From Pseudoalteromonas prydzensis (GTDB lineage: Bacteria; Pseudomonadota; Gammaproteobacteria; Enterobacterales; Alteromonadaceae): DNA of 64,000 bases. A model generated the notes under the pieces. It was not told the origin of the DNA. It worked only from the letters and a program-made list of their open reading frames with translations, and searched no databases. Made by a program: the position numbers and the translations under genes. The stretch is from NCBI RefSeq assembly GCF_011050055.1, contig NZ_DRGM01000210.1:1-64000 (forward strand), written 5' to 3'. This document shows positions 8,478 to 17,450 of this stretch, in pieces; positions within the stretch are counted from its first letter, which is position 1, and the number at the start of each line of letters is the position of its first letter.

Positions 8478-9392
8478 ATGAGCGAAAATAACTATCCAAT
8501 AGGTACTCAAGGCACGCCTTGGCATGAGAAAGATAAACAGTGCTGGTTTAACCAACAAACGATTAAACGCAGTTATCAATCACAAGTTGTCACTTTAATC
8601 AACGAACTGGATAATGATTTCGCGGTTGAGCAATATGGTGCGCTCAGTTTTGATCCTACTCGCTATCCTCTTTTTATTATTAAATCAAAACAGTGGGCAT
8701 CGAATAAACCGAGCATCTTGATCACCGGTGGCGTGCATGGCTATGAGACAAGCGGTGTTCATGGCGCATTACATTTTATGAAAACGCTAGGTATGAAATA
8801 TACAAAAGAGTTTAACTTACTGGTTGCCCCTTGTATTAGCCCATGGGGATATGAAACCATTAATCGTTGGAATCCAGCCGCCATAGATCCAAACCGTTCG
8901 TTTTATTCACCAAGCCCAGCACCGGAGTCAGCTGCACTAATAAATTATATTAAAGCACAAAATATACCTTTATTAGCGCATATTGATCTGCATGAAACAA
9001 CTGACACTGACAACAGTGAGTTTCGCCCTGCACTTGCGGCTCGTGACGGCAAGGTGAACACTAATTGGAATATTCCTGACGGGTTTTATCTTGTCGCTGA
9101 TAGCAATAAACCTGAACCACAATTCCAAAAGGCGATTATTGACACTGTCACTAAAGTAACTCAAATCGCGCCCAGTGATGAAAACAATCAACTCATTGGT
9201 GTGCCACTAGAGCAACATGGTGTGATCAATTACGCAGCACGAGAACTCGGTTTATGTATGGGCTTTACAGATGCACAGTATGTCACGACGACTGAGGTGT
9301 ACCCAGATAGTCCAACGGCAACAGAGGAGCTATGTATTACAGCTCAAGTTGCAGCGATCAAAGGTGCATTGGATCACCTGCTCACAAAATAA
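8478..9392 (+). CDS. M14-family zinc peptidase / succinylglutamate desuccinylase-like hydrolase
   Basis: The 304-residue product has the M14-type zinc motif HxxE in GGVHGYETSG (His87, Glu90) and a later histidine cluster AHIDLHETTD (His168/His172), with the substrate-site motif DPNRSF at about 137-142. This matches the carboxypeptidase/aspartoacylase superfamily, whose members remove an amino acid or acyl group from a small substrate. There is no signal peptide, so it acts in the cytoplasm. The substrate cannot be read from the sequence. It stands alone on the plus strand. Confidence 0.8.
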   Translation: MSENNYPIGTQGTPWHEKDKQCWFNQQTIKRSYQSQVVTLINELDNDFAVEQYGALSFDPTRYPLFIIKSKQWASNKPSILITGGVHGYETSGVHGALHFMKTLGMKYTKEFNLLVAPCISPWGYETINRWNPAAIDPNRSFYSPSPAPESAALINYIKAQNIPLLAHIDLHETTDTDNSEFRPALAARDGKVNTNWNIPDGFYLVADSNKPEPQFQKAIIDTVTKVTQIAPSDENNQLIGVPLEQHGVINYAARELGLCMGFTDAQYVTTTEVYPDSPTATEELCITAQVAAIKGALDHLLTK

Positions 9393-9567
9393 TTATCGCG
9401 AGGGTCTATTGGTAATTATATTTAGGCCCTATTCTGACATTTTTAATCTGGTTATATATTGTTCACTGATTAATTAATGCAAATTTATAAAAAATTAAAA
9501 AATACCTAGACTCCGCGTTTAAATTGTATAAAATTCGCGCTCTTAAATTTTCTCACAAGGAAGCACG

Positions 9568-9993
9568 TTGAAATTTAGCAATAAACATGGTCAAGTTAGT
9601 TTACACCGCGAGCAAAATATTATCATCGCTGATTTCTGCGGCAATCTTAATGCAAGCTTAGTGACCGCATTTAGCAATGGCTTATTTGAACAAGTTAGTC
9701 AGCTTGCCAATAAACCATGGGGATATATTAGTAATTCTCAAAATCTGTTGGCTGCAACTCCCCAAGCAGAGCAACAACTTACACTGTTAGTCTCTGCCAT
9801 GGTTCGTAATGGATGCATTGCCAGCGCTTATATTTTTGATTCAGCTATCGTAATCAATCAAATGCAACGCATTATTCACAATGCAGGTCTGAGCGTGGAT
9901 ATTCGCCATCGTCTGTTTAAATGTTTAGCGCAAGCTAAAACCTTTGTTAACCAAACAATGGCCGATAAAGCAGCTCAATTGCACTTTGCGTAA
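9568..9993 (+). CDS. Hypothetical protein, possible STAS-like fold
   Basis: The product has 141 residues starting at a TTG with a good ribosome-binding site (acaagga, seven bases upstream). Its pattern (NIIIADFCGNLNASLVTAFSNGLFEQV, KPWGYISNSQNLLAATPQAEQQL) alternates beta strands and amphipathic helices like SpoIIAA/STAS-type domains. I do not recognise a specific family. It converges on ccoG with a one-base gap between the stops. Confidence 0.65.
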   Translation: MKFSNKHGQVSLHREQNIIIADFCGNLNASLVTAFSNGLFEQVSQLANKPWGYISNSQNLLAATPQAEQQLTLLVSAMVRNGCIASAYIFDSAIVINQMQRIIHNAGLSVDIRHRLFKCLAQAKTFVNQTMADKAAQLHFA

Positions 9994-9994
9994 C

Positions 9995-11377
9995 TTAGTC
10001 TCGATAAAAAACACTGCCTATTGATGCCTTAATACTGTGGTCTTCTTCGGCTGTGATCACAAAATCAAGTGCATTGAGCTTATTTGGTAAATCATAGCCA
10101 TCGGCAACAACAGTGACTGGGATGCGCTTCATTTGACCAGCTTCGACAGCTGTAAGTTGAGGGCTCTGTAACTTAGCCACATCAAGGCCGCTGATCGCGA
10201 CTCGGTAATGCACTAACTGCTGAGTTTTATTAATAATTGTCAGGGTGTAGGGGTTTTCAACTAAGCCCTCATAATTTACCCGATATAATGCGTTACGATC
10301 ACGTAGTACTGACACTTCGATTGGCGTGCGTTGCACTAACCACGCTAACATACTGACCATTAATAAAACCGTGAGCGCACCATAACCGACCAGTTTTAAC
10401 CGGTATGGGTTAGTTTGCTCGCCAGCCATCTGTTTTTCGCTTGCGTACTTGATCAAGCCTTTTTGATAGCCAAATTTATCCATAGTGTCATCACAGGCAT
10501 CGATACATAAACCACAGTTAATACATTCATATTGAAGGCCGTTGCGAATATCAATCCCTGCTGGGCACACTTCCACACATAAATTGCAATCTACGCAATC
10601 ACCTAAATCTAACGCTTTCGGATCGGCCTTACGTTTACGTGGACCACGGTTTTCCCCTCGCGCACTGTCATAAGTGACAAGTAATGTATCTTTATCAAAC
10701 ATTACTGCCTGAAATCGTGAATATGGACAAGCAACGGTGCACATTTTTTCTCTTAAGAAACCAGCATTTCCATAAGTACAAAAGGCAAACAAAAATACCC
10801 AAAAACTAGTGATCCCCGACCATTGCAGAGTAAACATATCCCCATACAGACTTTTAGCCGGAATAAAATACGCCATAAACGATGTGGCAGTGAATAAAGA
10901 AATGATCAACCAAGCGCTGTGTTTGATTATTTTCTTTTGCCATTTTGATAATGTCCAGGCAGATTTATCTAATTTAATACGTTGATTACGCGTTCCTTCA
11001 ATTCGTTGCTCCACCCACGAAAACATCAACATCCAAATAGTTTGCGGGCATGTATAACCACACCATACCCGGCCAAGCCAATTGGTAACAAAAAACAACG
11101 CAAAGGCACCTAGCATAAATAGCAACGCCAAGATCATAAAGTCTTGAGGCAGTAAGGTCAGCCCAAAAATAGTAAACTTTTGACTCGCAACATCGAGCAG
11201 TACCGCTTGCTGACCATGGTATGGGAGCCAAGGAATAACAATAAATGTCAGCATCAGTAACCAACCCAGGTTACGGCGAATACGCTGAAAAAATCCTTTT
11301 TGCTCACGAATATAAATAGGCCCTTCATGGTTATAGGGCTTGATGATCATATCTTCTTCTTTAATATCAAATTTCAT
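9995..11377 (-). CDS. ccoG: Cytochrome c oxidase accessory protein CcoG (FixG/RdxA)
   Basis: CcoG is a membrane iron-sulfur protein needed for the assembly of cbb3-type oxidase, where it is involved in copper reduction. The 460-residue product has five or six membrane helices, the N-terminal motif GYTCPQTIWMLMFSWVEQ, two [4Fe-4S] ferredoxin motifs (CVDCNLCVEVCP and CINCGLCIDACD, about residues 255-300), and a C-terminal Ig-like periplasmic domain. The rest of the ccoNOPQ/ccoI cluster is not in the window. A second in-frame ATG nine codons in has a better ribosome-binding site (aaagaagaag) and could be the true start. Its upstream region carries a sigma-54 promoter and two palindromes, described separately. 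Confidence 0.93.
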   Translation of the reverse strand: MKFDIKEEDMIIKPYNHEGPIYIREQKGFFQRIRRNLGWLLMLTFIVIPWLPYHGQQAVLLDVASQKFTIFGLTLLPQDFMILALLFMLGAFALFFVTNWLGRVWCGYTCPQTIWMLMFSWVEQRIEGTRNQRIKLDKSAWTLSKWQKKIIKHSAWLIISLFTATSFMAYFIPAKSLYGDMFTLQWSGITSFWVFLFAFCTYGNAGFLREKMCTVACPYSRFQAVMFDKDTLLVTYDSARGENRGPRKRKADPKALDLGDCVDCNLCVEVCPAGIDIRNGLQYECINCGLCIDACDDTMDKFGYQKGLIKYASEKQMAGEQTNPYRLKLVGYGALTVLLMVSMLAWLVQRTPIEVSVLRDRNALYRVNYEGLVENPYTLTIINKTQQLVHYRVAISGLDVAKLQSPQLTAVEAGQMKRIPVTVVADGYDLPNKLNALDFVITAEEDHSIKASIGSVFYRD

Positions 11378-11383
11378 AATTAC

Positions 11384-11411
11384 GAGTACTTAATGTGACG
11401 GTTAAGTACTC
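11384..11411. repeat. Perfect inverted repeat in the ccoG leader
   Basis: A ten-base perfect inverted repeat (gagtacttaa / ttaagtactc) with an eight-base spacer ends seven bases before the ccoG ATG. It overlaps the expected transcription start of the sigma-54 promoter (about 11404), so it may be an operator or, on longer transcripts, a hairpin over the ribosome-binding site. Confidence 0.8.
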
Positions 11412-11414
11412 TTT

Positions 11415-11430
11415 TGCAACTTTCAGACCA
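11415..11430 (-). promoter_or_regulatory. Putative sigma-54 promoter of ccoG
   Basis: On the minus strand the sequence TGGTCTGAAAGTTGCA has GG at -24 and GC at -12 with exactly ten bases between them and a good TTGCA block, matching the RpoN consensus TGGCAC-N5-TTGCA at its most conserved positions. It is 38 bases before the ccoG ATG. A gene for a sigma-54 activator lies directly upstream. Confidence 0.7.
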
Positions 11431-11492
11431 AACTGAAAGATAAAATAACTATATGAATATTAAAGAATTTAAATAAAATGTTTAAATCGACT

Positions 11493-11527
11493 TCGCGATA
11501 TATAACGGAAATCGCGATATATCACGA
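11493..11527. promoter_or_regulatory. Two 16-bp palindromic sites upstream of the ccoG sigma-54 promoter
   Basis: The site at 11512-11527 (TCGCGATATATCACGA) is an inverted repeat of six-base arms with a four-base TATA spacer. The site at 11493-11508 (TCGCGATATATAACGG) has the same left half and a degenerate right half; the two are 19 bases apart, close to two helical turns. They lie about 65-110 bases upstream of the -24 element, the normal place for activator sites of sigma-54 promoters. The same palindrome occurs at 12956-12971. Confidence 0.75.
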
Positions 11528-12940
11528 CATTTTATTGATTGCAAGCTTGCGCATTTTTGAGCGCAACGTACTCTCCGGCATACCTAACTTAACTGCAGCG
11601 CCTTGGCTGCCAGAAATTTGCCAATTTGACAACTCTAACACCGCTAGAATATGTAACCGCTGTACCTCATCTAAATTCAGCGCTGTATTACTGATCAAAG
11701 CTGCTCCACTACGCAGTGGTTGACTTAGCTGTAATACCGACTGTTTAGACAAAATCGCCTCGCGCTCTAGTACATTCTGTAATTCGCGAATATTGCCTGG
11801 CCAGTCATAAGCTTGTAACTGTGCTATGGCTTTTTTGCTCACTCCTTTGAGCTGCTTACCAAGGCGTTTATTTAGCTGTGCAATTAAGTTACTGCATAGC
11901 AAGGGAATATCTTCTTTACGCTGTTTTAATGGTGGCACTGTAATTGGGAAAACATTTAACCGATAATATAAATCAATTCTAAAACGTCCTGATTGCACCA
12001 TCTCCCATAAGTCACGATTAGTGGCAGCAATCACCCGAATATTCACTTTACGTGTCTGGCTACTGCCTACTCGCTCAAATTCATGTTCTTGCAGTACCCG
12101 CAGTAATTTACTTTGTGCCTCGAGTGGCAATTCTCCAATTTCATCTAAAAACAGTGTGCCATTATCGGCTAATTCAAATCGACCTTTACGGTGTTCATTG
12201 GCCCCAGTAAACGCACCTTTCTCATGACCAAATAGCTCTGACTCCAATAAACTGGCCGTAAATGCTGCACAATTGACCTTAATAAACGATTGTTTACTAC
12301 GTGCACTTAAACGATGTAAGTTGCGCGCGACAAGTTCTTTACCCGTGCCGTTCTCGCCTAAGATCAATACTGTGCTGTCGGTTGGACTAACCAATTTTAT
12401 TTGCTCTAGCATAGTTTGAAAAATATGACTTTTGCCAACTAAACCAGACTCTTGCCAGTCTTCATTAAGCTCTGCAATTAGATAATTATTTTGCTCTTTT
12501 AATTGCTCACTTAAGTGGTTAACTTGCGCTAACGCATCGCGTAGAGCCTGCTCGGTTTGTTGCTGCTTTGATACATCGCGAAATATCGCGACAGCACCAA
12601 TCAATTGCTGATCTTTATATACTGGGGTTGATGTATATTCTACAGCAAAGCGGCTACCATCTTTACGCCAAAACACTTCCCCTTTAACTTGACGGTGTTT
12701 ACCATCAAACATAGTACAATATATTTGGCATTCATCCGCTGGATAAGGGCGACCATCGGCATGGCTATGATGATGGTACTGATGAATTTTTTTACCTAAT
12801 AGCTCATCTGCTCGCCAACCGGTCATTCGCTCTGCGGCTGGGTTTACAAACACCGCATTACCGCTTAGATCAAAGCCATAAATGCCCTCACCCACAGCGT
12901 TTAGCAATAAGCTTGGATCGTCTAAAAATTGTTTTATCAT
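11522..12940 (-). CDS. PAS-containing sigma-54-dependent transcriptional activator
   Basis: The 472-residue product has an N-terminal PAS sensor (about 10-130, ending [13 protein letters not shown]), a short coiled coil (about 130-165), an AAA+ domain (about 175-400) with Walker A GENGTGKE, the sigma-54 contact loop GAFTGA (242-247) and Walker [12 protein letters not shown], and a C-terminal Fis-type helix-turn-helix ([20 protein letters not shown]). It should activate RpoN promoters in response to a small ligand or redox cue sensed by PAS; Cys residues in [10 protein letters not shown] are candidates. The neighbouring ccoG promoter, with paired upstream palindromes, is the likely target. Another copy of the palindrome is just before its own start. 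Confidence 0.92.
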   Translation of the reverse strand: MIKQFLDDPSLLLNAVGEGIYGFDLSGNAVFVNPAAERMTGWRADELLGKKIHQYHHHSHADGRPYPADECQIYCTMFDGKHRQVKGEVFWRKDGSRFAVEYTSTPVYKDQQLIGAVAIFRDVSKQQQTEQALRDALAQVNHLSEQLKEQNNYLIAELNEDWQESGLVGKSHIFQTMLEQIKLVSPTDSTVLILGENGTGKELVARNLHRLSARSKQSFIKVNCAAFTASLLESELFGHEKGAFTGANEHRKGRFELADNGTLFLDEIGELPLEAQSKLLRVLQEHEFERVGSSQTRKVNIRVIAATNRDLWEMVQSGRFRIDLYYRLNVFPITVPPLKQRKEDIPLLCSNLIAQLNKRLGKQLKGVSKKAIAQLQAYDWPGNIRELQNVLEREAILSKQSVLQLSQPLRSGAALISNTALNLDEVQRLHILAVLELSNWQISGSQGAAVKLGMPESTLRSKMRKLAINKMS

Positions 12941-12955
12941 TGCAGTGCACCAAAT

Positions 12956-12971
12956 TCGTGAAATATCACGA
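12956..12971. promoter_or_regulatory. 16-bp palindrome at the start of the sigma-54 activator gene
   Basis: TCGTGAAATATCACGA is an inverted repeat with the same arms (TCGYGA / TCACGA) and spacing as the sites upstream of ccoG. It lies 15 bases upstream of the activator's start codon on the minus strand, just downstream of a possible -10 element, a position suited to autorepression. Confidence 0.7.
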
Positions 12972-13085
12972 GCATTATGCCTATATGGATGCCTTTTTAC
13001 ACCTTTACTTACAATTTGCTGTTTATAAACTGTTACATAAATAGCTTTTAACTATTAAGATAAGAAAAAACAGTGTAGTGAACAC

Positions 13086-13409
13086 ATGTCGTTAATCATT
13101 AACAATCTTGAGAAACGCCACCAAAGCGTTGTCGCCGTGAATAAGCTGTCTTTTACTGTACAACCTGGGGAAATTTTTGCATTACTTGGTCCCAATGGTG
13201 CGGGTAAATCTTCGTTAGTCAAAATGCTCGTTGGCTTTTCTAGCGCAAACAGTGGCTCCATTGAACTGACTGATTCAGGGCACACATATGCGTCGATCCC
13301 AGCCCACTTACTTGGTTATCTGCCAGAGGAGCGTGGCCTCTACCCAGAAAAAACACTTTCGAAAGGAAATCAGCAAAAAATCCAATTGATCACGGCTATT
13401 CGATGGTAA
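13086..13409 (+). pseudogene. NatA-like ABC transporter ATPase, internally deleted
   Basis: The frame begins as a normal NatA-type ATPase with Walker A GPNGAGKSS at about residues 36-44 and continues to YLPEERGLYPEKT, then jumps straight to the signature LSKGNQQKIQL. About 40-50 residues between these blocks (the usual helical linker) are missing. It then stops after ITAIRW, before Walker B, the D-loop and the switch histidine. A product could bind but not hydrolyse ATP. This is the remnant of a larger gene of about 300 codons. Confidence 0.85.
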
Positions 13410-13410
13410 G

Positions 13411-13941
13411 TTACTGGGGCAAATATTGCTTGCAGTCAAAACCATGCTTAGCACGCTATTGTCGATTGTATTATCTATGCTGTTTTTTACTGTGGTGATT
13501 AAACAACAAGCGCTTGATTTACATTTTGTGAATTGGTCATTACTGCCTTGGTTTTTTGCCTTTGCGATTGCTGGACTTAGCATCTGCGCCGCATTTATGG
13601 CCGCTGTTGCTGCGGGCATTGATGATCCTAACCACAGTAGTAAAAGCGCGTTAATGATGCTGCCTGTGGCCCCTATCGGTATTGCTTTCTTTGTTATTGA
13701 TGCACCAAATAGTTTATTAACAACTGTACTGAGCTACTTACCAATTACCGCATTTGCTGTCATGCCAGTACGTATGTCGCTGGTTGAGCTCGCATTTTGG
13801 CAACCTCTGTTATCACTGTTGCTGAGCATCGGCTGCTTTTATTACTTACGTATTTTTGCCGCGCGCACCTTTAAAATGGGCATGAATATGTATGCACAAG
13901 AACCGAGTTTAAAGGCTATGTGGTTGAGTATCTTTAAATAA
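13411..13941 (+). pseudogene. NatB-like ABC transporter permease, C-terminal remnant
   Basis: This frame has no proper start; a TTG at 13426 lies inside it. It encodes about 175 residues of the C-terminal membrane half of an ABC-2 permease of the NatB type, with the motif KLLGQILLAVKTM, about five hydrophobic segments, and the typical end FKMGMNMYAQEPSLKAMWLS. The N-terminal half with the large extracytoplasmic domain is absent. It is joined directly, in another frame, to the cut-off NatA remnant, so a single deletion removed the 3' part of natA and the 5' part of natB. Confidence 0.85.
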
Positions 13942-14118
13942 CAACACAATCTTACAGTCTCTTATTACACTCTATTTGTCTTTACGATAAAAATATTTCG
14001 TTATCTTTTATTGTCATTTCGTTTAAAAATCCACTTACCAACAGCGTATTGCTTGATTGGATCACTGTTGTTTTTGAATCCATAAAACAACAGTCACTAC
14101 TTTTTTAGGAATGAACGA

Positions 14119-14361
14119 ATGAAAAAAGCATTGCTAACACTTATTGTCGCACCTCTGTTTGCCGTTTATACAACATTTGCCGTTGCAGATGATGCTGTTG
14201 ACGCTCCAGCCGAAACAATTAAAGAATACACAGAAATGTGTCTAAACTGGGCTAAAGACGACGACATCAGCAATGAAGAGCTTAAACCATACGTGTTAAA
14301 ATGCGTTAATGATGAGCTTGAGTCTGAAGGCTACAAAAAAGTCACTGACGTAAAAATTTAA
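14119..14361 (+). CDS. Small secreted acidic protein, function unknown
   Basis: The 80-residue product has a clear signal peptide (MKKALLTLIVAPLFAVYTTFAVA, cleaved before DDAVDAP). The mature part is about 57 residues, acidic and helical, with two cysteines (MCLNW and LKCVND) that could form a disulfide in the periplasm. The ribosome-binding site aagg-like tttaggaatg is suitable. It is followed by an intrinsic terminator and is therefore a monocistronic unit. I do not recognise the family. Confidence 0.75.
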   Translation: MKKALLTLIVAPLFAVYTTFAVADDAVDAPAETIKEYTEMCLNWAKDDDISNEELKPYVLKCVNDELESEGYKKVTDVKI

Positions 14362-14397
14362 TCTCAAAATTGCCATTGCGAAATTTTGCTATAAAAA

Positions 14398-14437
14398 AAC
14401 CGGACTGACACAAGGGTGTGCGTTCCGGTTTTTTTGT
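14398..14437 (+). terminator. Intrinsic terminator after the small secreted protein gene
   Basis: The outer stem aaccgga / tccggtt encloses a second small hairpin (caca / tgtg) and is followed by a run of T on the plus strand. It also lies downstream of topA and may serve both strands. Confidence 0.8.
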
Positions 14438-14488
14438 TATGAGGTATGAACCTAGCAAATACGCTAAAAAGCGCGTTTGCTGCTCATT

Positions 14489-17191
14489 TTACTCAGCGTC
14501 TTTTTTCGCTTTAGTTGCTTTTTTAGGCGCCGTTTTTTTGGCCGCAGCTTTCTTTTTCGGTGCAGCTTTCTTCTTCGCCTCTGCAACCCACTTTCCTGCA
14601 TTGAAATGCGCAGTCCAGCCTGTTGCTTTGCCATCAACTTCAGTCATTACATACTGTTCTTTATTCTTACGGCTATAACGAACAATTGCTAAGTTGCCAT
14701 CAGGATCTTTCGCTGGTGCATCGGCAAGATAATAAAACTTAGGTGAGATACGATCTCTAAAACGCTGTAACTCTTCTACTTTAGGAGCACGTGTTTCACG
14801 CGATTTAGGGAAGGTATTAGCGGCTAAGAAAATACCGGCCGCACCGTCACGTAGCACAAAGTACGCATCAGATTTTTCACATTCAAGCTCTGGTAACTGT
14901 ACTGGGTCTTCTTTCGGTGGTGCTGCTTCACCGTTACGCAGTAATTTACGGGTGTTCTTACATTCATCATTACTACAGCCAAAATATTTACCAAAACGTC
15001 CTGACTTAAGTTGCATATCCGATGAACATTTATCACATTCAATGATAGGGCCATCATAACCCTTGATTTTAAATGTGCCTTGCTCGACTACATAGCCCTT
15101 ACACGCGGGGTTGTTACCACAAACATGTAATTTGCGCGTTTCGTCAATAAGATACGAATCCATCGCCGTTTCACAAATTGGGCAACGCTTCATTTGCATT
15201 AATGTTTCGGTTTCAACATCTTCAACATCAGCAGCAACCGCTTCATCACCTGATACTAAATTCATCGTTGTGGTACAACGCTCTTTAGGTGGTAAGTTAT
15301 AGCCTGTGCAGCCTAAAAACACCCCTGTTGAAGCGGTGCGAATACCCATTTTTCTGCCACAGGTTGGGCAGTCAATGTCCGTTTCGACCATTTCATTTTT
15401 GCGCATTCCGCCTTCATCTTCTTCGCCACTGGCTAAAGTCAGTTGCGTAGAAAAGTCAGCGTAAAATTTATCGAGTACTTGAGTCCAAACGCGCTCACCT
15501 TCAGCGATATCATCTAAGCGACCTTCCATTTTTGCAGTGAAGTCAAAGTTCATTAGATCAGTAAAGTTTTCGACTAATCTATCAGTAACAATCTCACCCA
15601 TTTTTTCTGCAAAGAACCGGCGGTTTTCAACGCGCACATAGCCACGATCTTGAATCGTTGAGATAATAGATGCATAGGTAGATGGGCGACCAATACCCCG
15701 CTTTTCAAGTTCTTTAACTAAACTCGCTTCACTAAAACGCGCTGGCGGCTTAGTAAAATGCTGTTTAGGATCAAGTTCAACCAGGCTTAATATCTCGCCT
15801 TGTTTTATTGCTGGCAGTGATTGGTCTTCTTCATTCTTCTTACGCACTGCAGGTTGTACTCTTGTCCAACCATCAAAACGTAACACACGCCCTTTCGCTT
15901 TGAGCTGGAAATCAGCGGCGTTAACGGTCAAGGTTGTTAAGTCATATTCAGCAGCAACCATTTGACAGGCAACAAATTGACGCCAAATTAGCTCATAAAG
16001 TTTTTTAGCATCTGGGTCTACGCCATCTAAATGCCCAGACAATACACTAACACTGGAAGGACGGATCGCCTCATGCGCCTCTTGAGCATTTCCTTTCGAG
16101 CTATAATTGATAGGCTCTTTCGGTAAATACTTATCGCCAAATTGCTCGCTTACGTAATCACGGCACATTGCAACTGCATCTTTCGACAAATTCGTCGAGT
16201 CAGTACGCATATAAGTGATGTAACCGGCTTCATACAAGCGCTGCGCTAACATCATGGTCTTTTTAACACCATAGCCTAAGCGAGTGCTGGCAGCTTGCTG
16301 CATGGTTGAGGTAATAAGTGGCGCACTTGGGCGACTTTTACTGGGCTTTTCTTCAACACTAACAACTTTATATTCAGCTTGCTCTAGTGCTGCGGTTGCA
16401 GCCATAGCTTGGGCTTGATTAACTGGTTTAAAGGCTTTATCGCCTTGTTTAACGACTTCTAAACGAAGGTTAGATTCAGTATTTTTAACATCCGCATGAA
16501 TATCCCAGAATTCTTCAGGGATAAATGCTTTGATCTCGCGCTCACGCTCCACCAATAAACGCACAGCAACAGACTGTACGCGACCTGCAGACAAACCACG
16601 GGCCACTTTAGCCCATAATAATGGCGACACCATAAAACCAACCACACGGTCTAAAAAGCGACGAGTCTGTTGGGCATAGACCATGTCGGTATTTAGCTCT
16701 CCAGGTGCTTCAAAGGCAGCCTGTATGGCATTTTTTGTGATCTCGTTAAATACGACGCGCTTATACTTCTCTGGCTCGCCACCAATGATCTCTTGCAGGT
16801 GCCAAGCAATGGCTTCCCCTTCTCTATCCAAATCCGTTGCGAGATAGATTTGGTCAGCATTTTCAGCAAGCTTTTGTAATTCTTGAACAACTTTTTCTTT
16901 ACCTGGTAATACTTCGTAATGTGGCTGCCAACCTTGCTCTGGATCAATCCCCATTCGAGCAACTAGATTAGTATAATCACGCTGTTTTTTGTACGCGGCC
17001 TTTTCTTCTGGTGCCATTTTGCGCACTTCTGCAGGCGTTTTTACAGCAGCCGTTTTGGTTTTGCCTGAACCGGAGGTAGGAAGATCTCGTACATGTCCAA
17101 TCGAGGACTTGACGATAAAATCGTTTCCTAAATATTTATTAATTGTTTTAGCCTTAGCAGGAGACTCTACAATTACTAGCGATTTGCCCAT
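14489..17191 (-). CDS. topA: DNA topoisomerase I
   Basis: Type IA topoisomerase that relaxes negative supercoils. The 900-residue product begins with the TOPRIM domain ([20 protein letters not shown], and the acidic triad in [15 protein letters not shown]), has the active-site tyrosine in [11 protein letters not shown] at about residue 327, and three C-terminal zinc-ribbon domains (CPTCGRK...CTGY, CPICETA...CGNNPAC, CDKCSSD...CSNDEC; about 605-760), then a ribbon-like domain and a Lys/Ala-rich tail ([14 protein letters not shown]) that probably binds DNA or RNA polymerase. It is somewhat longer than E. coli TopA because of the N-terminal insertion [12 protein letters not shown] and the tail. 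Transcription appears monocistronic. Confidence 0.97.
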   Translation of the reverse strand: MGKSLVIVESPAKAKTINKYLGNDFIVKSSIGHVRDLPTSGSGKTKTAAVKTPAEVRKMAPEEKAAYKKQRDYTNLVARMGIDPEQGWQPHYEVLPGKEKVVQELQKLAENADQIYLATDLDREGEAIAWHLQEIIGGEPEKYKRVVFNEITKNAIQAAFEAPGELNTDMVYAQQTRRFLDRVVGFMVSPLLWAKVARGLSAGRVQSVAVRLLVEREREIKAFIPEEFWDIHADVKNTESNLRLEVVKQGDKAFKPVNQAQAMAATAALEQAEYKVVSVEEKPSKSRPSAPLITSTMQQAASTRLGYGVKKTMMLAQRLYEAGYITYMRTDSTNLSKDAVAMCRDYVSEQFGDKYLPKEPINYSSKGNAQEAHEAIRPSSVSVLSGHLDGVDPDAKKLYELIWRQFVACQMVAAEYDLTTLTVNAADFQLKAKGRVLRFDGWTRVQPAVRKKNEEDQSLPAIKQGEILSLVELDPKQHFTKPPARFSEASLVKELEKRGIGRPSTYASIISTIQDRGYVRVENRRFFAEKMGEIVTDRLVENFTDLMNFDFTAKMEGRLDDIAEGERVWTQVLDKFYADFSTQLTLASGEEDEGGMRKNEMVETDIDCPTCGRKMGIRTASTGVFLGCTGYNLPPKERCTTTMNLVSGDEAVAADVEDVETETLMQMKRCPICETAMDSYLIDETRKLHVCGNNPACKGYVVEQGTFKIKGYDGPIIECDKCSSDMQLKSGRFGKYFGCSNDECKNTRKLLRNGEAAPPKEDPVQLPELECEKSDAYFVLRDGAAGIFLAANTFPKSRETRAPKVEELQRFRDRISPKFYYLADAPAKDPDGNLAIVRYSRKNKEQYVMTEVDGKATGWTAHFNAGKWVAEAKKKAAPKKKAAAKKTAPKKATKAKKDAE

Positions 17192-17398
17192 AGTTGCCTA
17201 TTTCTAACCAAGTATTTTAAATGTGTTTTGCCCATTTACGGGCGCGAATATTTATAGGTATATCTACAAACACCAATTGTTACAAGCTTTTAATACAAAC
17301 TTTTCTGCTTTTAATGAATAATTAAACAATTATTGTCGTTAATTTAGACAAAACGATGTTTTTCGGTATTTGCAGTGGAATATATAGAATAGCAACAA

Positions 17399-17424
17399 AA
17401 ATGCCAACCTTAAGGTTGGCATTT
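17399..17424 (-). terminator. Intrinsic terminator after the Ig-repeat lipoprotein gene
   Basis: A perfect 26-base palindrome (aaatgccaacc / ggttggcattt arms) is followed by T-runs, on the minus strand after the lipoprotein stop at 17451. It also screens topA from upstream transcription. Confidence 0.8.
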
Positions 17425-17450
17425 ATTAATTTATATCGGTTAGGATAAAA

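Noticed and set aside
14418..14692. Frames of 71-86 codons on the plus strand over the topA 3' end
   Set aside because: They are antisense shadows of the Lys/Ala-rich TopA tail and lack ribosome-binding sites.
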